From NCBI RefSeq assembly GCF_029203305.1, contig NC_089463.1, positions 885,001-949,000 of the forward strand: a stretch of 64,000 bases of DNA, read 5' to 3'. The notes under the pieces were generated by a model. It saw nothing but the letters and a program-made list of their open reading frames with translations. It had not been told where the DNA came from and made no database searches. This DNA comes from Yamadazyma tenuis (lineage: Eukaryota > Ascomycota > Pichiomycetes > Serinales > Debaryomycetaceae). A program made the position numbers and the translations under genes. This document shows, in pieces, positions 26,668 to 36,891 of this stretch (its first letter is position 1; every line of letters starts with the position of its first letter).

Positions 26668-28256
26668 TTGCTTGTTTAGCTCAGTAGATTGAAAAGTTAG
26701 TTGTTTTGTCTTTAAGTTAACCTCTTTGCCTCTAAACTCTAAAATGACTTCCAGCGATTTTGCTATTAAGGGTGTATTCCATGATGGAATAGAACATTGC
26801 TAGTAAAAATTGCATGAGCTTTTCTGAATCATCGGACGGCACTGCTTTTTGATCAAAAATCGGGTTTTGCACGTCGCTTTTATTTATGAAAACTGGACCA
26901 CACTCCTGCAATTTATTATATAGAAATTACGGATACACCTACGAAACCTTTATAATATGTGCATTTGAAATAATATTTCTGGAAAATGTGCTAGTGATTG
27001 AAATAAACAATCATGACTCTTCAAGACACAAGTAAACTCTTGTTTAATCTGGTTGATTTTGTAAAATATGTAAAAATTGCAAATTCAATAGTTCTTTTGT
27101 CTACTTAACTTTCGTTGTTAAGTACTTTTATCCAACATTTTTGAAGTAGTTTTTGTAGTATTTTTAAATCTTGCTTGAGGATTCGATCCCAATCGTGTTG
27201 ATATCTTACAATTATGTATGTAGAGCATCTTACTACAGGCTTCCTCTCTTTGGCCATTGGCATTAAAATTTCATTCACTCGCTAGTTTAGTGTCCAGTCC
27301 AATAAGTAGTATGTCATTTTGGTTGCAAAACATATATATGCTCAAATACACCCCTCCTCTCATGGATGGGTCACGTCCTCCCTTATCTTAGAAGATACCT
27401 TGGCCGTTACTATCATAACTTGCTGAAGTATCGCCACTCATTCTTTCATATGAGCATGGTTTCTCTTGATCTGATGGAGGGTATCATCTGATCTTGCTAA
27501 CCCCATTGCAATATACTCTTCGATATCGGTCGCTGAAGATTGCTACTGACCAGCAGTCCCATTAGTTGCATAATACCGCTATGCGGTTTCATAAGATAGG
27601 TGCGAGAACCTAATGAGCAATGACGAGGAGCCTAATAAAATAGTTGGCGATATTGATATAGCACAAGTGTAGTTAAGTTGCGCACAAGCAGCATGGGGGT
27701 ACTGATATATGAGAATAAAATGATGCAGTCAGCCTGGATGAATTTTTACTAGTAGCAGATACACAAGACAACAGGACCTAATTCCCTAAAACTTACCTTC
27801 GGATAAGATTGTTAGCATATTATGATGCAGTCTTTTTTGGGACCAATGCTACAACTTTATTATCCGAATATTGCATTGTTGGTTTTCAATTAGTATAAAG
27901 ATTACCAAGAATATTCTATTACACCTACAAGATTCTTAGTCATAATATTCGTCGTGTATCTAAAAATGAAGATAATACCCATACATACAGCCTTTTCAGT
28001 AATTTGTGAGGAATCCAAACCCTCGTCACTTTATGAAGCTGAGATATAAACTCCAACTCATACACTTTAAAGACTTAATAAATCATCAATTGTTGGTGTG
28101 ATACCTATTCTCATTTCCATAATGCTGACAATCTTCAAGTTTTAATCAACACCTAACGAAAATTCTATGTAATCAATCTGCCATTATAGTAGAAACTACA
28201 TTAGAAAAGATACACTCCAGAATGACCAGTGATATTCAATACCATAGTAGGTACTT
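26668..28256. other. Left pericentric gene-free DNA
   Basis: About 1.6 kb downstream of SLA2 without an ORF of 60 codons or more on either strand. AT-rich, no RNA gene recognised. It leads directly into the left arm of the large inverted repeat. Confidence 0.7.
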
Positions 28257-29259
28257 TATTATTAACTCAACATGCTACTTAAAAGCAACGCTATGGTCTG
28301 AAAGCATGCTGATGCTGAGCCAAGCGATGAATCAACCTAGTATAACCAACTAGTATAACCATAAGCAGATCCTTCACCTCTTAAGTCTATTAAAAGGTAC
28401 CTTCCCACTAGAAACAATATGATGATCATCGGCATTATAACACTACAGAAAGCTAACTCAAGCTGTACATCAATAAGAACTATCAAATCGAAACACTTCA
28501 GGCAGAACCACTAATGCTCTACAGGGTGATATCCCAAGATTAAAGAGATTCACACATAGAGACCTCCAAAAAGGACTCAAACTTTCTGACCCATACACTA
28601 TAGCTTTCATCAGTTTGCTCAGAGAAAGCTAATGAACATATATGTGTCTAGTAGAGAGTATCAAGTTGAATTGAGAAGAATGCAGTAAAGAAGTCTGAAC
28701 AACATGAACCAAACCTGAGTCTTTCTATGTATGTGGCAGGGTCAATACAGTGTAAAATTATGGCTCCAATAAGCCAAAAAACTGCAGTAAGTTCATGAAT
28801 AAGTACTTCTGAAGCAAAGACCAGTTATGCTAAGCATAGCCAAACTACTATAACGGACACAGTGCTCAGGAATGTGGAAATAGTGAATTAGTTCAGAATT
28901 AGTGCACTGAAACTGCTATGAATCATGAAAACTTACTCTGCTAACACACCAAACAAAATAATCGAAAAGAATACAATACATAATACATATACTTAATGTC
29001 AAATCAAGATGTCATTATTTGAACCTTAGTCCCATCGTCGAACTTTGTTCTAAATCTTATAGATTCACCAACAAGATAATTTGGACTTTGGCTTGTTACG
29101 TGATTCCAGCTTTTTCAATTTCGAAATAGGGAACTAGGACTTTAAAACTGAATCTCACTGAGCACTAAAATCAAAATTATTCATTCCCAGTTTAAATTTT
29201 TGTGAAAGAAAATACCAATTCATGGTCAACACTATTTAAGTAGTGGAGGACTGATATGA
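28257..29259 (+). repeat. Left arm of large inverted repeat (about 1.0 kb)
   Basis: Reverse-complement partner of 30879-31861. Anchors at 28361, 28380, 28501, 28998, 29013 and 29259 all satisfy left + right = 60138, so 28380-29259 (880 bp) aligns without any indel and with very few mismatches (one seen at the inner end, AAG versus GAG). Near the outer end the arms differ: this arm has an extra 34-base segment between two CATGCT copies (about 28277-28310) and two copies of a 13-base unit where the other arm has three. It contains no ORF of 60 codons or more. Confidence 0.95.
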
Positions 29260-30878
29260 CGATGGATGGTGAATGATATCCAGTCAAGCAGTCTTGTTAG
29301 GTACATTACTAACGCACACCTATTAAACATATAGTGTGAAGCGGAATTATTAAAGACTAAATGTGTTAAGTCTAATTCTTACTTTTATTTAAGGTGGTTG
29401 AAATTCCACCCACTATACATGAATCTATACAGTAAAAGGTTTTCATATAAATATCCTATTTGTGTGCGAATGTAAGTAATACTTACGTTTCAAGATATTA
29501 AAATAAAGTGGAATGGTCACTTCAAAATACAAATCTTGATCAGTATCATCAATGAGTTTATCTTTTTATTTATTCAACTTTCTTGAAATCCGTTGAAAGA
29601 ACAAGGTTGCCAAACATAGGATAATATAGTCAAGAGATCTTGTTGATCTAAGACGTTTAGTGAATATTTAGTGAAAAATAAGAAAATTTTTGCAAGGTTG
29701 AAAAGGGAGGCAAAACGAAATAACATGGACAATACCTTTATTAAACAAGCATTCGGTATTACCAATTAAATTAAAAATACAATCCGAATTTATTGGATTC
29801 GAAATGCTAAGCATTTACTGATATTAAAGGCTAGATTGTAGAAAACTAACACACAAAGTCATAACCCATATCTATACGTGTTATATAATTAAATAATTTA
29901 CAAGAGAGCATACATAGGATTTTTAGTATTAAAGAGAATGGATACGGGAAGACATTGCAGAACATTTATTATCTTAAATTGTGCAATTTCAGTTTCAGTT
30001 GAACTATCGCATTCAATGTAATGTACTAGAACTAATGAATATATCAAAGTACTACACACAGAACTAAATAAATGCACGCGTTAATACGAACTACTGATTC
30101 TTAATTATATTATGTATATTTTGAAGAAAGCTCGAAGAATTTAACAGACATATTTTGCTAGATGTATACAAAAATTTTTGTGTGTGATAGTTGCACCTAA
30201 AAATATTGTAGATGAAAGCAGGTTTGAGGTTTTTGCTTTTATTACTTTTGCTTGGCTTTTAAACAATAAGCATTCGATGAATTTTACCATCTGTTTGGAT
30301 GCAATAAGGATTATTCTGGCAACATTCAATTATTCAAGTTTTTCTTGAAAATTATTGAATATTATCCTAGTATTTTTGTTTATTAGAAATGAACTTGATA
30401 GCTGGGCTTGTAACAATATAAGGATCAAAATTTTATTTTTATGTTCCACTAATGATTTCAACAAAATTGAGAATTATCTCTTGATAATAGGATTAGATAT
30501 ATTCGCTAATAGTAAATTTTGGGATTTTTTTGTAAACATATACCTCATAATTTGTGTATTAAACTTTTGTATGTTTTGTCCTCTTTTTGCAAGCAAAAGT
30601 AACCACGAATGCCAATACAAACTGAAAGGTTTTCCAACTATTCTGAATAGATAACCAATAAAAGTATCTTCTTTTAGATGCGGTGACATATAAAGTTTCT
30701 CAAGAAAAAGTGAACATTTTCTTAATGAACTACGTATTAACTAATCGAGACTTCCACACAAATGGAAATCTTTTAAAGCTTAAATAATTAAATACAAAGT
30801 TCTCAAGTTAAGATTCTCAACTATTATCAATTTCTTGAAAAAGAACTAAAACACAATTTTACTCATCAATCACTATTT
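29260..30878. other. Candidate centromere central core (about 1.62 kb)
   Basis: Unique, strongly AT-rich sequence between the two inverted arms, symmetric about position 30069. Only two chance-length ORFs occur in it (63 codons at 29574-29765 minus; 99 codons at 30355-30654 plus, low in complexity and overlapped by a 71-codon antisense ORF). A core of this size flanked by homogenised inverted repeats and free of genes is the arrangement known for CENP-A-bearing cores of Candida tropicalis and Komagataella centromeres. Function is inferred from architecture and synteny and is not demonstrated. Confidence 0.65.
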
Positions 30879-31861
30879 TCATATCAGTCCTCCACTACTC
30901 AAATAGTGTTGACCATGAATTGGTATTTTCTTTCACAAAAATTTAAACTGGGAATGAATAATTTTGATTTTAGTGCTCAGTGAGATTCAGTTTTAAAGTC
31001 CTAGTTCCCTATTTCGAAATTGAAAAAGCTGGAATCACGTAACAAGCCAAAGTCCAAATTATCTTGTTGGTGAATCTATAAGATTTAGAACAAAGTTCGA
31101 CGATGGGACTAAGGTTCAAATAATGACATCTTGATTTGACATTAAGTATATGTATTATGTATTGTATTCTTTTCGATTATTTTGTTTGGTGTGTTAGCAG
31201 AGTAAGTTTTCATGATTCATAGCAGTTTCAGTGCACTAATTCTGAACTAATTCACTATTTCCACATTCCTGAGCACTGTGTCCGTTATAGTAGTTTGGCT
31301 ATGCTTAGCATAACTGGTCTTTGCTTCAGAAGTACTTATTCATGAACTTACTGCAGTTTTTTGGCTTATTGGAGCCATAATTTTACACTGTATTGACCCT
31401 GCCACATACATAGAAAGACTCAGGTTTGGTTCATGTTGTTCAGACTTCTTTACTGCATTCTTCTCAATTCAACTTGATACTCTCTACTAGACACATATAT
31501 GTTCATTAGCTTTCTCTGAGCAAACTGATGAAAGCTATAGTGTATGGGTCAGAAAGTTTGAGTCCTTTTTGGAGGTCTCTATGTGTGAATCTCTTTAATC
31601 TTGGGATATCACCCTGTAGAGCATTAGTGGTTCTGCCTGAAGTGTTTCGATTTGATAGTTCTTATTGATGTACAGCTTGAGTTAGCTTTCTGTAGTGTTA
31701 TAATGCCGATGATCATCATATTGTTTCTAGTGGGAAGGTACCTTTTAATAGACTTAAGAGGTGAAGGATCTGCTTATGGTTATACTAGTTGGTTATACAA
31801 GTTGGTTAAACTAGGTTGATTTATCGCTTGGCTCAGCATCAGCATGCCGAGTTGATAATAT
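30879..31861 (-). repeat. Right arm of large inverted repeat (about 1.0 kb)
   Basis: Inverted copy of 28257-29259. The shared inner boundary is at TCATATCAG (30879), beyond which the two sides lose similarity at once. Towards the outer end (31777-31812) this arm carries three copies of a 13-base unit related to TTGTATAACCAAC, against two in the left arm, and lacks the 34-base insert. Homology fades at about 31861. Confidence 0.95.
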
Positions 31862-33163
31862 ACCTTTTATATCTCTAACAAAGCAGTATATTCAGAATTT
31901 TTTGGTTAGCTCATTTTGATATAAATTTGTTGAACTATCAATATGCGAAAGGTATGACAATTATATTGATTATTAACTTAGGGTAAGAGGGAACTAGAAT
32001 TTTTCTAGTGAAGTTTACTTACTTTCCTACTATACATCGGTACTATTGGGATATAAAAATTATTTATATAGGGCTCATCCACATGGTTTTACTATACTTG
32101 GTGCTATTGATAATGAAGTGAGTTGACAACTAGATGTTACAATTTCTGCAAAGCGGAATGTGATCGTCTTATGAATTTTTGGCTCGCAAAGATGTACTCC
32201 ATGGCCTTTTCTTTTTGAATGAGTCAGAACTTCGGTGGGTGTACGAGTGAAACGAGAAATCTGATATCCAATTATGTCAGTATGCTTGCTGAAATGTGGC
32301 GGTGCGGTTTGCAAGTTGGATTACAGAGAGCACCGAGGATTTGTAACATCGTGGTACGGAGGACTGATATCTTACTCTGGAAATCCAAAGTCCCAACATC
32401 AATTGTCCGGTGCTCTTCTGTGGTTTACCGCGTAAAATTTTAATACTTGCAACGACGTAAATGGATGATATACGAGATAATGTCAGTTTAATGAAGAATT
32501 TAAATCAACTTTAGTCGGGAGATAGATTATATTATATACTAGGCATGATGAATTATTTCTTACCTTGAGTGTTGAAATAGTCACAAAGCACGAATTTTAT
32601 TCTACATAATAACTAGATTAGAACATGAAGCTGCAAAATCTTATTGAGTGTAGTGATCCTAATAGTGAAGAAGGTTCATGAGTATAAAAAAATAGGTCGT
32701 ATGGAGAGGATATAGTAAATGTGTGTAATAGGTATAAGCTTTAGTACAGCAAGTGGGTTTTTATTTAGAAGTATCATTTCCTAATGCTAAACATTTTCAA
32801 ATTTGTTATGAAAGTTGTAAATTTCACAAAGTTTGTAATAATATACTGAGTTGTACAAATACTAGAGGTCACAATTTTTGCCAGACATTTGTTTCGTGAT
32901 GAGGTGCTACACGATTCAGCTGTTATAAGGTAAGCTAAGAACAGAAAGATAGGCAGAAGAATATTTTCTACGGAAGTTAGTTCGAAAGCATTAATGTGAT
33001 GCCACAAATGTAGTATTACTGAGTAGTAATTACTGAGTCGGGTGCAAAATACTGATACAACTTATCCAGGAGAAGACAACTCAATACGAAACTAAAATTT
33101 GTCCAAGTTTTAAGAGTTTACTGATCTTTTCTCTGAGAGCCATATCATTTTGGGGTGAAGACT
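31862..33163. other. Right pericentric gene-free DNA
   Basis: About 1.3 kb with only chance-length ORFs (79 codons at 32075-32314 minus; 74 at 32219-32443 plus; 77 at 32774-33007 minus, all unrecognised). The stretch 32150-32430 is more GC-rich than its surroundings, which may be the decayed remnant of a coding or mobile sequence. Confidence 0.6.
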
Positions 33164-33679
33164 ATGTGCTCATCGTGCATACCAAAAGGGGTGAAAACTT
33201 TTACATCCAAGTTCACTGTACAAGAAAGCTATGACTTGGCAAGTGAACTTCAAGATAACTACAAAGAAATGGAAAATTTTACACTAACATCTACGAAGAG
33301 ATTAGATATTGATTTTAGCGATTTGAAAAACACAATCCCACGAAAAGAAGCGGCTGCAAATACACCACAACAGAAAATTCTTGGGAAGACCGGTGATCCA
33401 AATGACTTCATGGGCTATAATGAAACTTCTAGATTCTACGGGAACTTTTCAAACTCCTTGCTTGCGTGCAAACTTCAATACTCTCAAACAGGTATCGAAA
33501 TTAAAGGCAGTGGAGAACAATCTTTAGATTTTTCACAACTATTTCTGGTTTTTTCCAAGGCACCGGAATATGAAGAAACAAAATACAATTTACCTTCTGG
33601 ACACCAAGAGATGAAACAGGTAGCTTCTTTTGAAGGAGAATTACAAAGGAAATGGCCTTACAAACTGCTTGAAAACTAG
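33164..33679 (+). CDS. Orphan pericentric ORF
   Basis: A 171-residue frame from the ATG at 33164 (open three codons further from a GTG). It opens MCSSCIPKGVKTFTSKF and has no recognised domain; a homeodomain, HMG box and alpha box were looked for and are absent. Its length is greater than expected by chance in this composition, so it may be a fast-evolving gene or the intact part of a decayed one. Several shorter overlapping frames continue downstream to 34245 on both strands, consistent with decay. It lies between the inverted repeat and RRP6. Confidence 0.35.
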   Translation: MCSSCIPKGVKTFTSKFTVQESYDLASELQDNYKEMENFTLTSTKRLDIDFSDLKNTIPRKEAAANTPQQKILGKTGDPNDFMGYNETSRFYGNFSNSLLACKLQYSQTGIEIKGSGEQSLDFSQLFLVFSKAPEYEETKYNLPSGHQEMKQVASFEGELQRKWPYKLLEN

Positions 33680-34475
33680 CCAAAAGTGGAAGTACAATAC
33701 CAGGGGAAATGCTTGGAGGCGAATATATTGGATATTTTTTTTGGAAATTATTATACATACGTTTCTACCTAAAAAGTTGTCTCAAAATTCAGTAACCTCC
33801 GTTACCTCGAGGTCAAAAATATCAAAGCGTTATACATATTCCCAATAATTTTACCTGTGTCAGGAAAAGGCGTCTATGATCTCGGAGAGAATATGAAGTT
33901 TTCAGGAAGACGGCCAGTTATGAGAAGCAGATATATTAGAGGGGATACATTTGCACGAGAGTTCAGCACCAAAGAATTCGCCACTAATTCATACGAAGAC
34001 ACAAGTACTCTTTGCTTTCCATCATTGTTCAGAGTAAGGATGGAACTAGTCCAGAAAATTGCACTAGAGAGGCTTTTTGTCCGTATTACCCTGAGGTGCT
34101 TTTTCAAACTTAAAGAATTCCTCTTATTTGCAGCATATGGCAAATCATCATAGATTTGCTTTAGATGGGCAACAATTTCCAGACTAAAGGGCTTTCGGAG
34201 AATACAAGAAATACAAGTAAGCAACTGACAGAAAATTAAATGCACATATGCGATCAGTAAAGGCAGTAATTTGTCCAGTATGCTGTAAGGTAGTTGAAGT
34301 AGAATAATCGGCAGGTTTCAGAGACAAGTATCCTCTTCTATATTATTTAAGCTATTTTTGATAGTCCCACCGGAAGAGTGAGTTCAGGAAAATTATATTT
34401 AATCAGTCTTAGGTTATTTATTGTCATTATAGAAAAGAACGAGTAGTTCTTTATAAAATTGTTATTAAAGATGGC
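33680..34475. other. Spacer between orphan ORF and RRP6
   Basis: About 800 bases. Open frames of 98 codons (33857-34153 plus) and 123 codons (33874-34245 minus) overlap on opposite strands; neither is recognised and both are within chance expectation. The RRP6 3' end abuts the right side. Confidence 0.5.
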
Positions 34476-36782
34476 TCAGTTTTTGAACGTGGTTGATCGT
34501 CCTCCATGAACACGGTTACCTGATCTAGCACCCCTCGGTCCAACACTTGTCTTTGAGTATGGATCAAATTTTTTCTTTTTGTGCCTGGCATTATCAGATT
34601 TTTTATTTGAATTCATTAGGTTATCCGCTCCTGAATAGTCAAAAACAGGTTCTCCATCATCCGACTGTCTCTTAAATCCTCTGGTTTTGGTTCTCTTAGG
34701 TTTACGGAGAGTTATGATGTCATCTTTATGTTCACCGGCGGATTCATCAACAGATTGTTTGGGAATTTCAACCTCAGGCTGTACTGTTGGGGTTTCAATG
34801 TCAGTCATACTCTGAATCCGGGGTTCAAGTATTTTAGGCTTCTTAAAATCATAAATCTTTCTAAACTCTTCATTTTTTGCTGAAACTCTCTTCACAGCCT
34901 CATCCATAGTAATACTTACCAAGCCATTTGAAAACTTTACACTAAGAATGTGTTCCTGAACTTCATTGAATAATTTAGATGACTTCTTCAATGTACCATT
35001 TTTAGATGGTGGGACTAAAAGTTGATTATTTTCGTTCCAGATATTGTCGAATATTTCGTTCTGCAACTTTATGGAATCCGGGGTAGTCTTGTTAATTTGA
35101 TTATCGCTTGGATATTTTGTAGTGGAGGTATGAGGTTTCATTGCTTCCAGCAATTCCCAATCACTGTTTTCTAGGCGATCCAATATATTGTTTATCAAAA
35201 AAGCCAATTCATCGGCATTCTTCCTGATAAAATCAGTAATAAAGGTCGGAATTGACAAGATTTTTTTGGGATCAACTGGTCTAGACAATGTTGCCAACAA
35301 AGCCAAAGCTTGGTTTGACATAATATACCTTACAGACTCATCAAATTGCCTAGCCAAGTTATCTCTCCAGTTGTATAAAACCTCTACAACTGGTTTGATA
35401 TGATATGGAATATTGTACTGGACAACAATTGGTAGAAAAGGCTCAAGGGGGTTAGAAGACATAACAGGGCAAGTCACCAAACTGGTCCCCTTCAAGGGCC
35501 TAAACTTGGTGTACTCAAATCTTCTTTTAGCTACTAGACGTGAATCATGTAACACACTTTGCATCTTCCCATTACCTTGGTCTATAAGTTTATTCTTCAA
35601 GTGATCGAAAATATTTAACAAGAAATGGGTATCAGACCTTGCGTATGCCAACATTGATGTAGATAATGGCCTTATTCTCCAATCTGCTAATTGGTATTTC
35701 TTTGAAGTTTTGAATTTGGCAAATGTCTCTAACAAATATGCCAACGAAAACTTTGGAAAACCCAATTTCTTGGATGCATGGTAAGTATCAAACAAGGAAA
35801 CAATATAAAGGCCCAAATCTCTTTGGAGCCAAATGATATCCATGAAGGCACCATGAAAAACCTTCACAATCTGGGGATTAGTAAAAACAACATTAAGCTT
35901 TTGCAAATCATCTCTTAAGGCTAGAGTATCAATTATCCAATCCTTTTTTCTAGTGGAAATCTGCATAAGGCACACCAAACCATAATATGTTCTATAGTCA
36001 TGATGTTCAAGGTCCACGGCTATTTCTGACAGATTGCTTAATTCGTTCACCAATTCGTCAATTTGTTCAGGTTGATCTATCCATATAGCATTGGTAGATT
36101 CCCAGGGATTTGAAGGAATTGGGTCACATTTAGATATAATAGAATTCCGGTATGGTTGATTATCAATTTCATATTCGTAAGGATGAGGGTAAAATGGAGG
36201 ATCCACAATATCGGACCCATCTGAATTTTCTGGTTGAACAAGTTTGACTGACTCTTCGAAGGGAATCAATGCGTTTGGCTTTGAGGTAAGCTTAGGCTTA
36301 AATGGATTCAATTCACTATTATCAACGGGTATCAGGAACTCTAACTGTGGTTTTTCCATCTTTTTTCCAATAACCTTACTTTCATCCTTGATCACATTGT
36401 TTGACTCCTCTAAATAAGTAAAAGTTTTGGAATTATCAATACTTCCTTTATTTTCTATCTCGTCAAACAAAACATCAGCTCTCTCAAACAATATGTCTAA
36501 AGTATTTGTTATCACTTTCCAGTTTGAGCCCTCTAACTCTGTATCATTCTTGATGTCTAGCTCAGAAGAATCCGGCTCACTTTTTGGAATGATTCTTTCG
36601 ATTAATTCGTTCGATATATGTGCAAACTTTGAAGACACCTCTCGAGACCTGGTGGCGAGGTTCGAGTCCAAAGTTTTATGGAAACCGATATCATTTGCCC
36701 TCAAAGCACCCGCAGTTCTTATATTCTGCACCACACTAGGAATGATATCCTCATGTAGCAATTCAAGCACTGGCTTTGTCAT
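34476..36782 (-). CDS. RRP6: Nuclear exosome 3'-5' exoribonuclease Rrp6
   Basis: Distributive hydrolytic exonuclease of the nuclear exosome, acting in rRNA, snoRNA and snRNA trimming and nuclear RNA surveillance. The 768-residue protein has an N-terminal PMC2NT region (about 1-110, the Rrp47-binding part) and a DEDD-Y exonuclease domain: D257 and E259 in AVDLEHHDYRTYYG, FHGAFMDIIWLQRDLG, and YARSDTHFLL carrying the catalytic Tyr and Asp. An HRDC domain (about 460-540, WRDNLARQFDESVRYIMSNQ) and a basic C-terminal tail follow. It is divergent from REI1 with 109 bases between starts and a PAC box in the gap. In S. cerevisiae RRP6 is YOR001W, immediately right of CEN15; here it is the first firm gene right of the candidate centromere. 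AIR1/2, its TRAMP partner, is also in this window. Confidence 0.96.
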   Translation of the reverse strand: MTKPVLELLHEDIIPSVVQNIRTAGALRANDIGFHKTLDSNLATRSREVSSKFAHISNELIERIIPKSEPDSSELDIKNDTELEGSNWKVITNTLDILFERADVLFDEIENKGSIDNSKTFTYLEESNNVIKDESKVIGKKMEKPQLEFLIPVDNSELNPFKPKLTSKPNALIPFEESVKLVQPENSDGSDIVDPPFYPHPYEYEIDNQPYRNSIISKCDPIPSNPWESTNAIWIDQPEQIDELVNELSNLSEIAVDLEHHDYRTYYGLVCLMQISTRKKDWIIDTLALRDDLQKLNVVFTNPQIVKVFHGAFMDIIWLQRDLGLYIVSLFDTYHASKKLGFPKFSLAYLLETFAKFKTSKKYQLADWRIRPLSTSMLAYARSDTHFLLNIFDHLKNKLIDQGNGKMQSVLHDSRLVAKRRFEYTKFRPLKGTSLVTCPVMSSNPLEPFLPIVVQYNIPYHIKPVVEVLYNWRDNLARQFDESVRYIMSNQALALLATLSRPVDPKKILSIPTFITDFIRKNADELAFLINNILDRLENSDWELLEAMKPHTSTTKYPSDNQINKTTPDSIKLQNEIFDNIWNENNQLLVPPSKNGTLKKSSKLFNEVQEHILSVKFSNGLVSITMDEAVKRVSAKNEEFRKIYDFKKPKILEPRIQSMTDIETPTVQPEVEIPKQSVDESAGEHKDDIITLRKPKRTKTRGFKRQSDDGEPVFDYSGADNLMNSNKKSDNARHKKKKFDPYSKTSVGPRGARSGNRVHGGRSTTFKN

Positions 36783-36846
36783 AGTTAACTGGAGCTGGTC
36801 TGGAGTTGATTTTTTTTGTTACAAAGACAGTGCGAACAAAAGTCAT

Positions 36847-36866
36847 CTCATCGCATCCTGAAAATT
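36847..36866. promoter_or_regulatory. PAC box and RRPE-like motif in RRP6-REI1 bidirectional promoter
   Basis: CTCATCGC (PAC) at 36847-36854 with TGAAAATTAT (RRPE-like) a few bases on. These sites lie in the 109-base gap between two divergent ribosome-biogenesis genes, so one element pair probably serves both. Confidence 0.6.
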
Positions 36867-36891
36867 ATTGATTTGTAACGGGAAGATCATC

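Noticed and set aside
26668..28256. Retrotransposon or LTR remnants in the left pericentric DNA
   Set aside because: Some TGTTG-type words occur, but no paired ends, direct repeats or reverse-transcriptase/integrase-like frames.
29574..30689. ORFs of 63, 99 and 71 codons inside the central core as genes
   Set aside because: Low-complexity, AT-driven sequences rich in Phe, Ile and Asn; two overlap on opposite strands; no family recognised and lengths within chance expectation.
32358..32370. A third copy of the arm end (GGAGGACTGATAT)
   Set aside because: Only 13 bases match; identical 13-mers are expected many times by chance in 64 kb.
26668..34475. A mating-type (MAT/MTL) locus beside SLA2
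   Set aside because: No alpha-box, HMG or homeodomain sequence was seen in any frame, and the expected CUG-clade MTL companions (PAP, OBP, PIK genes) are absent.
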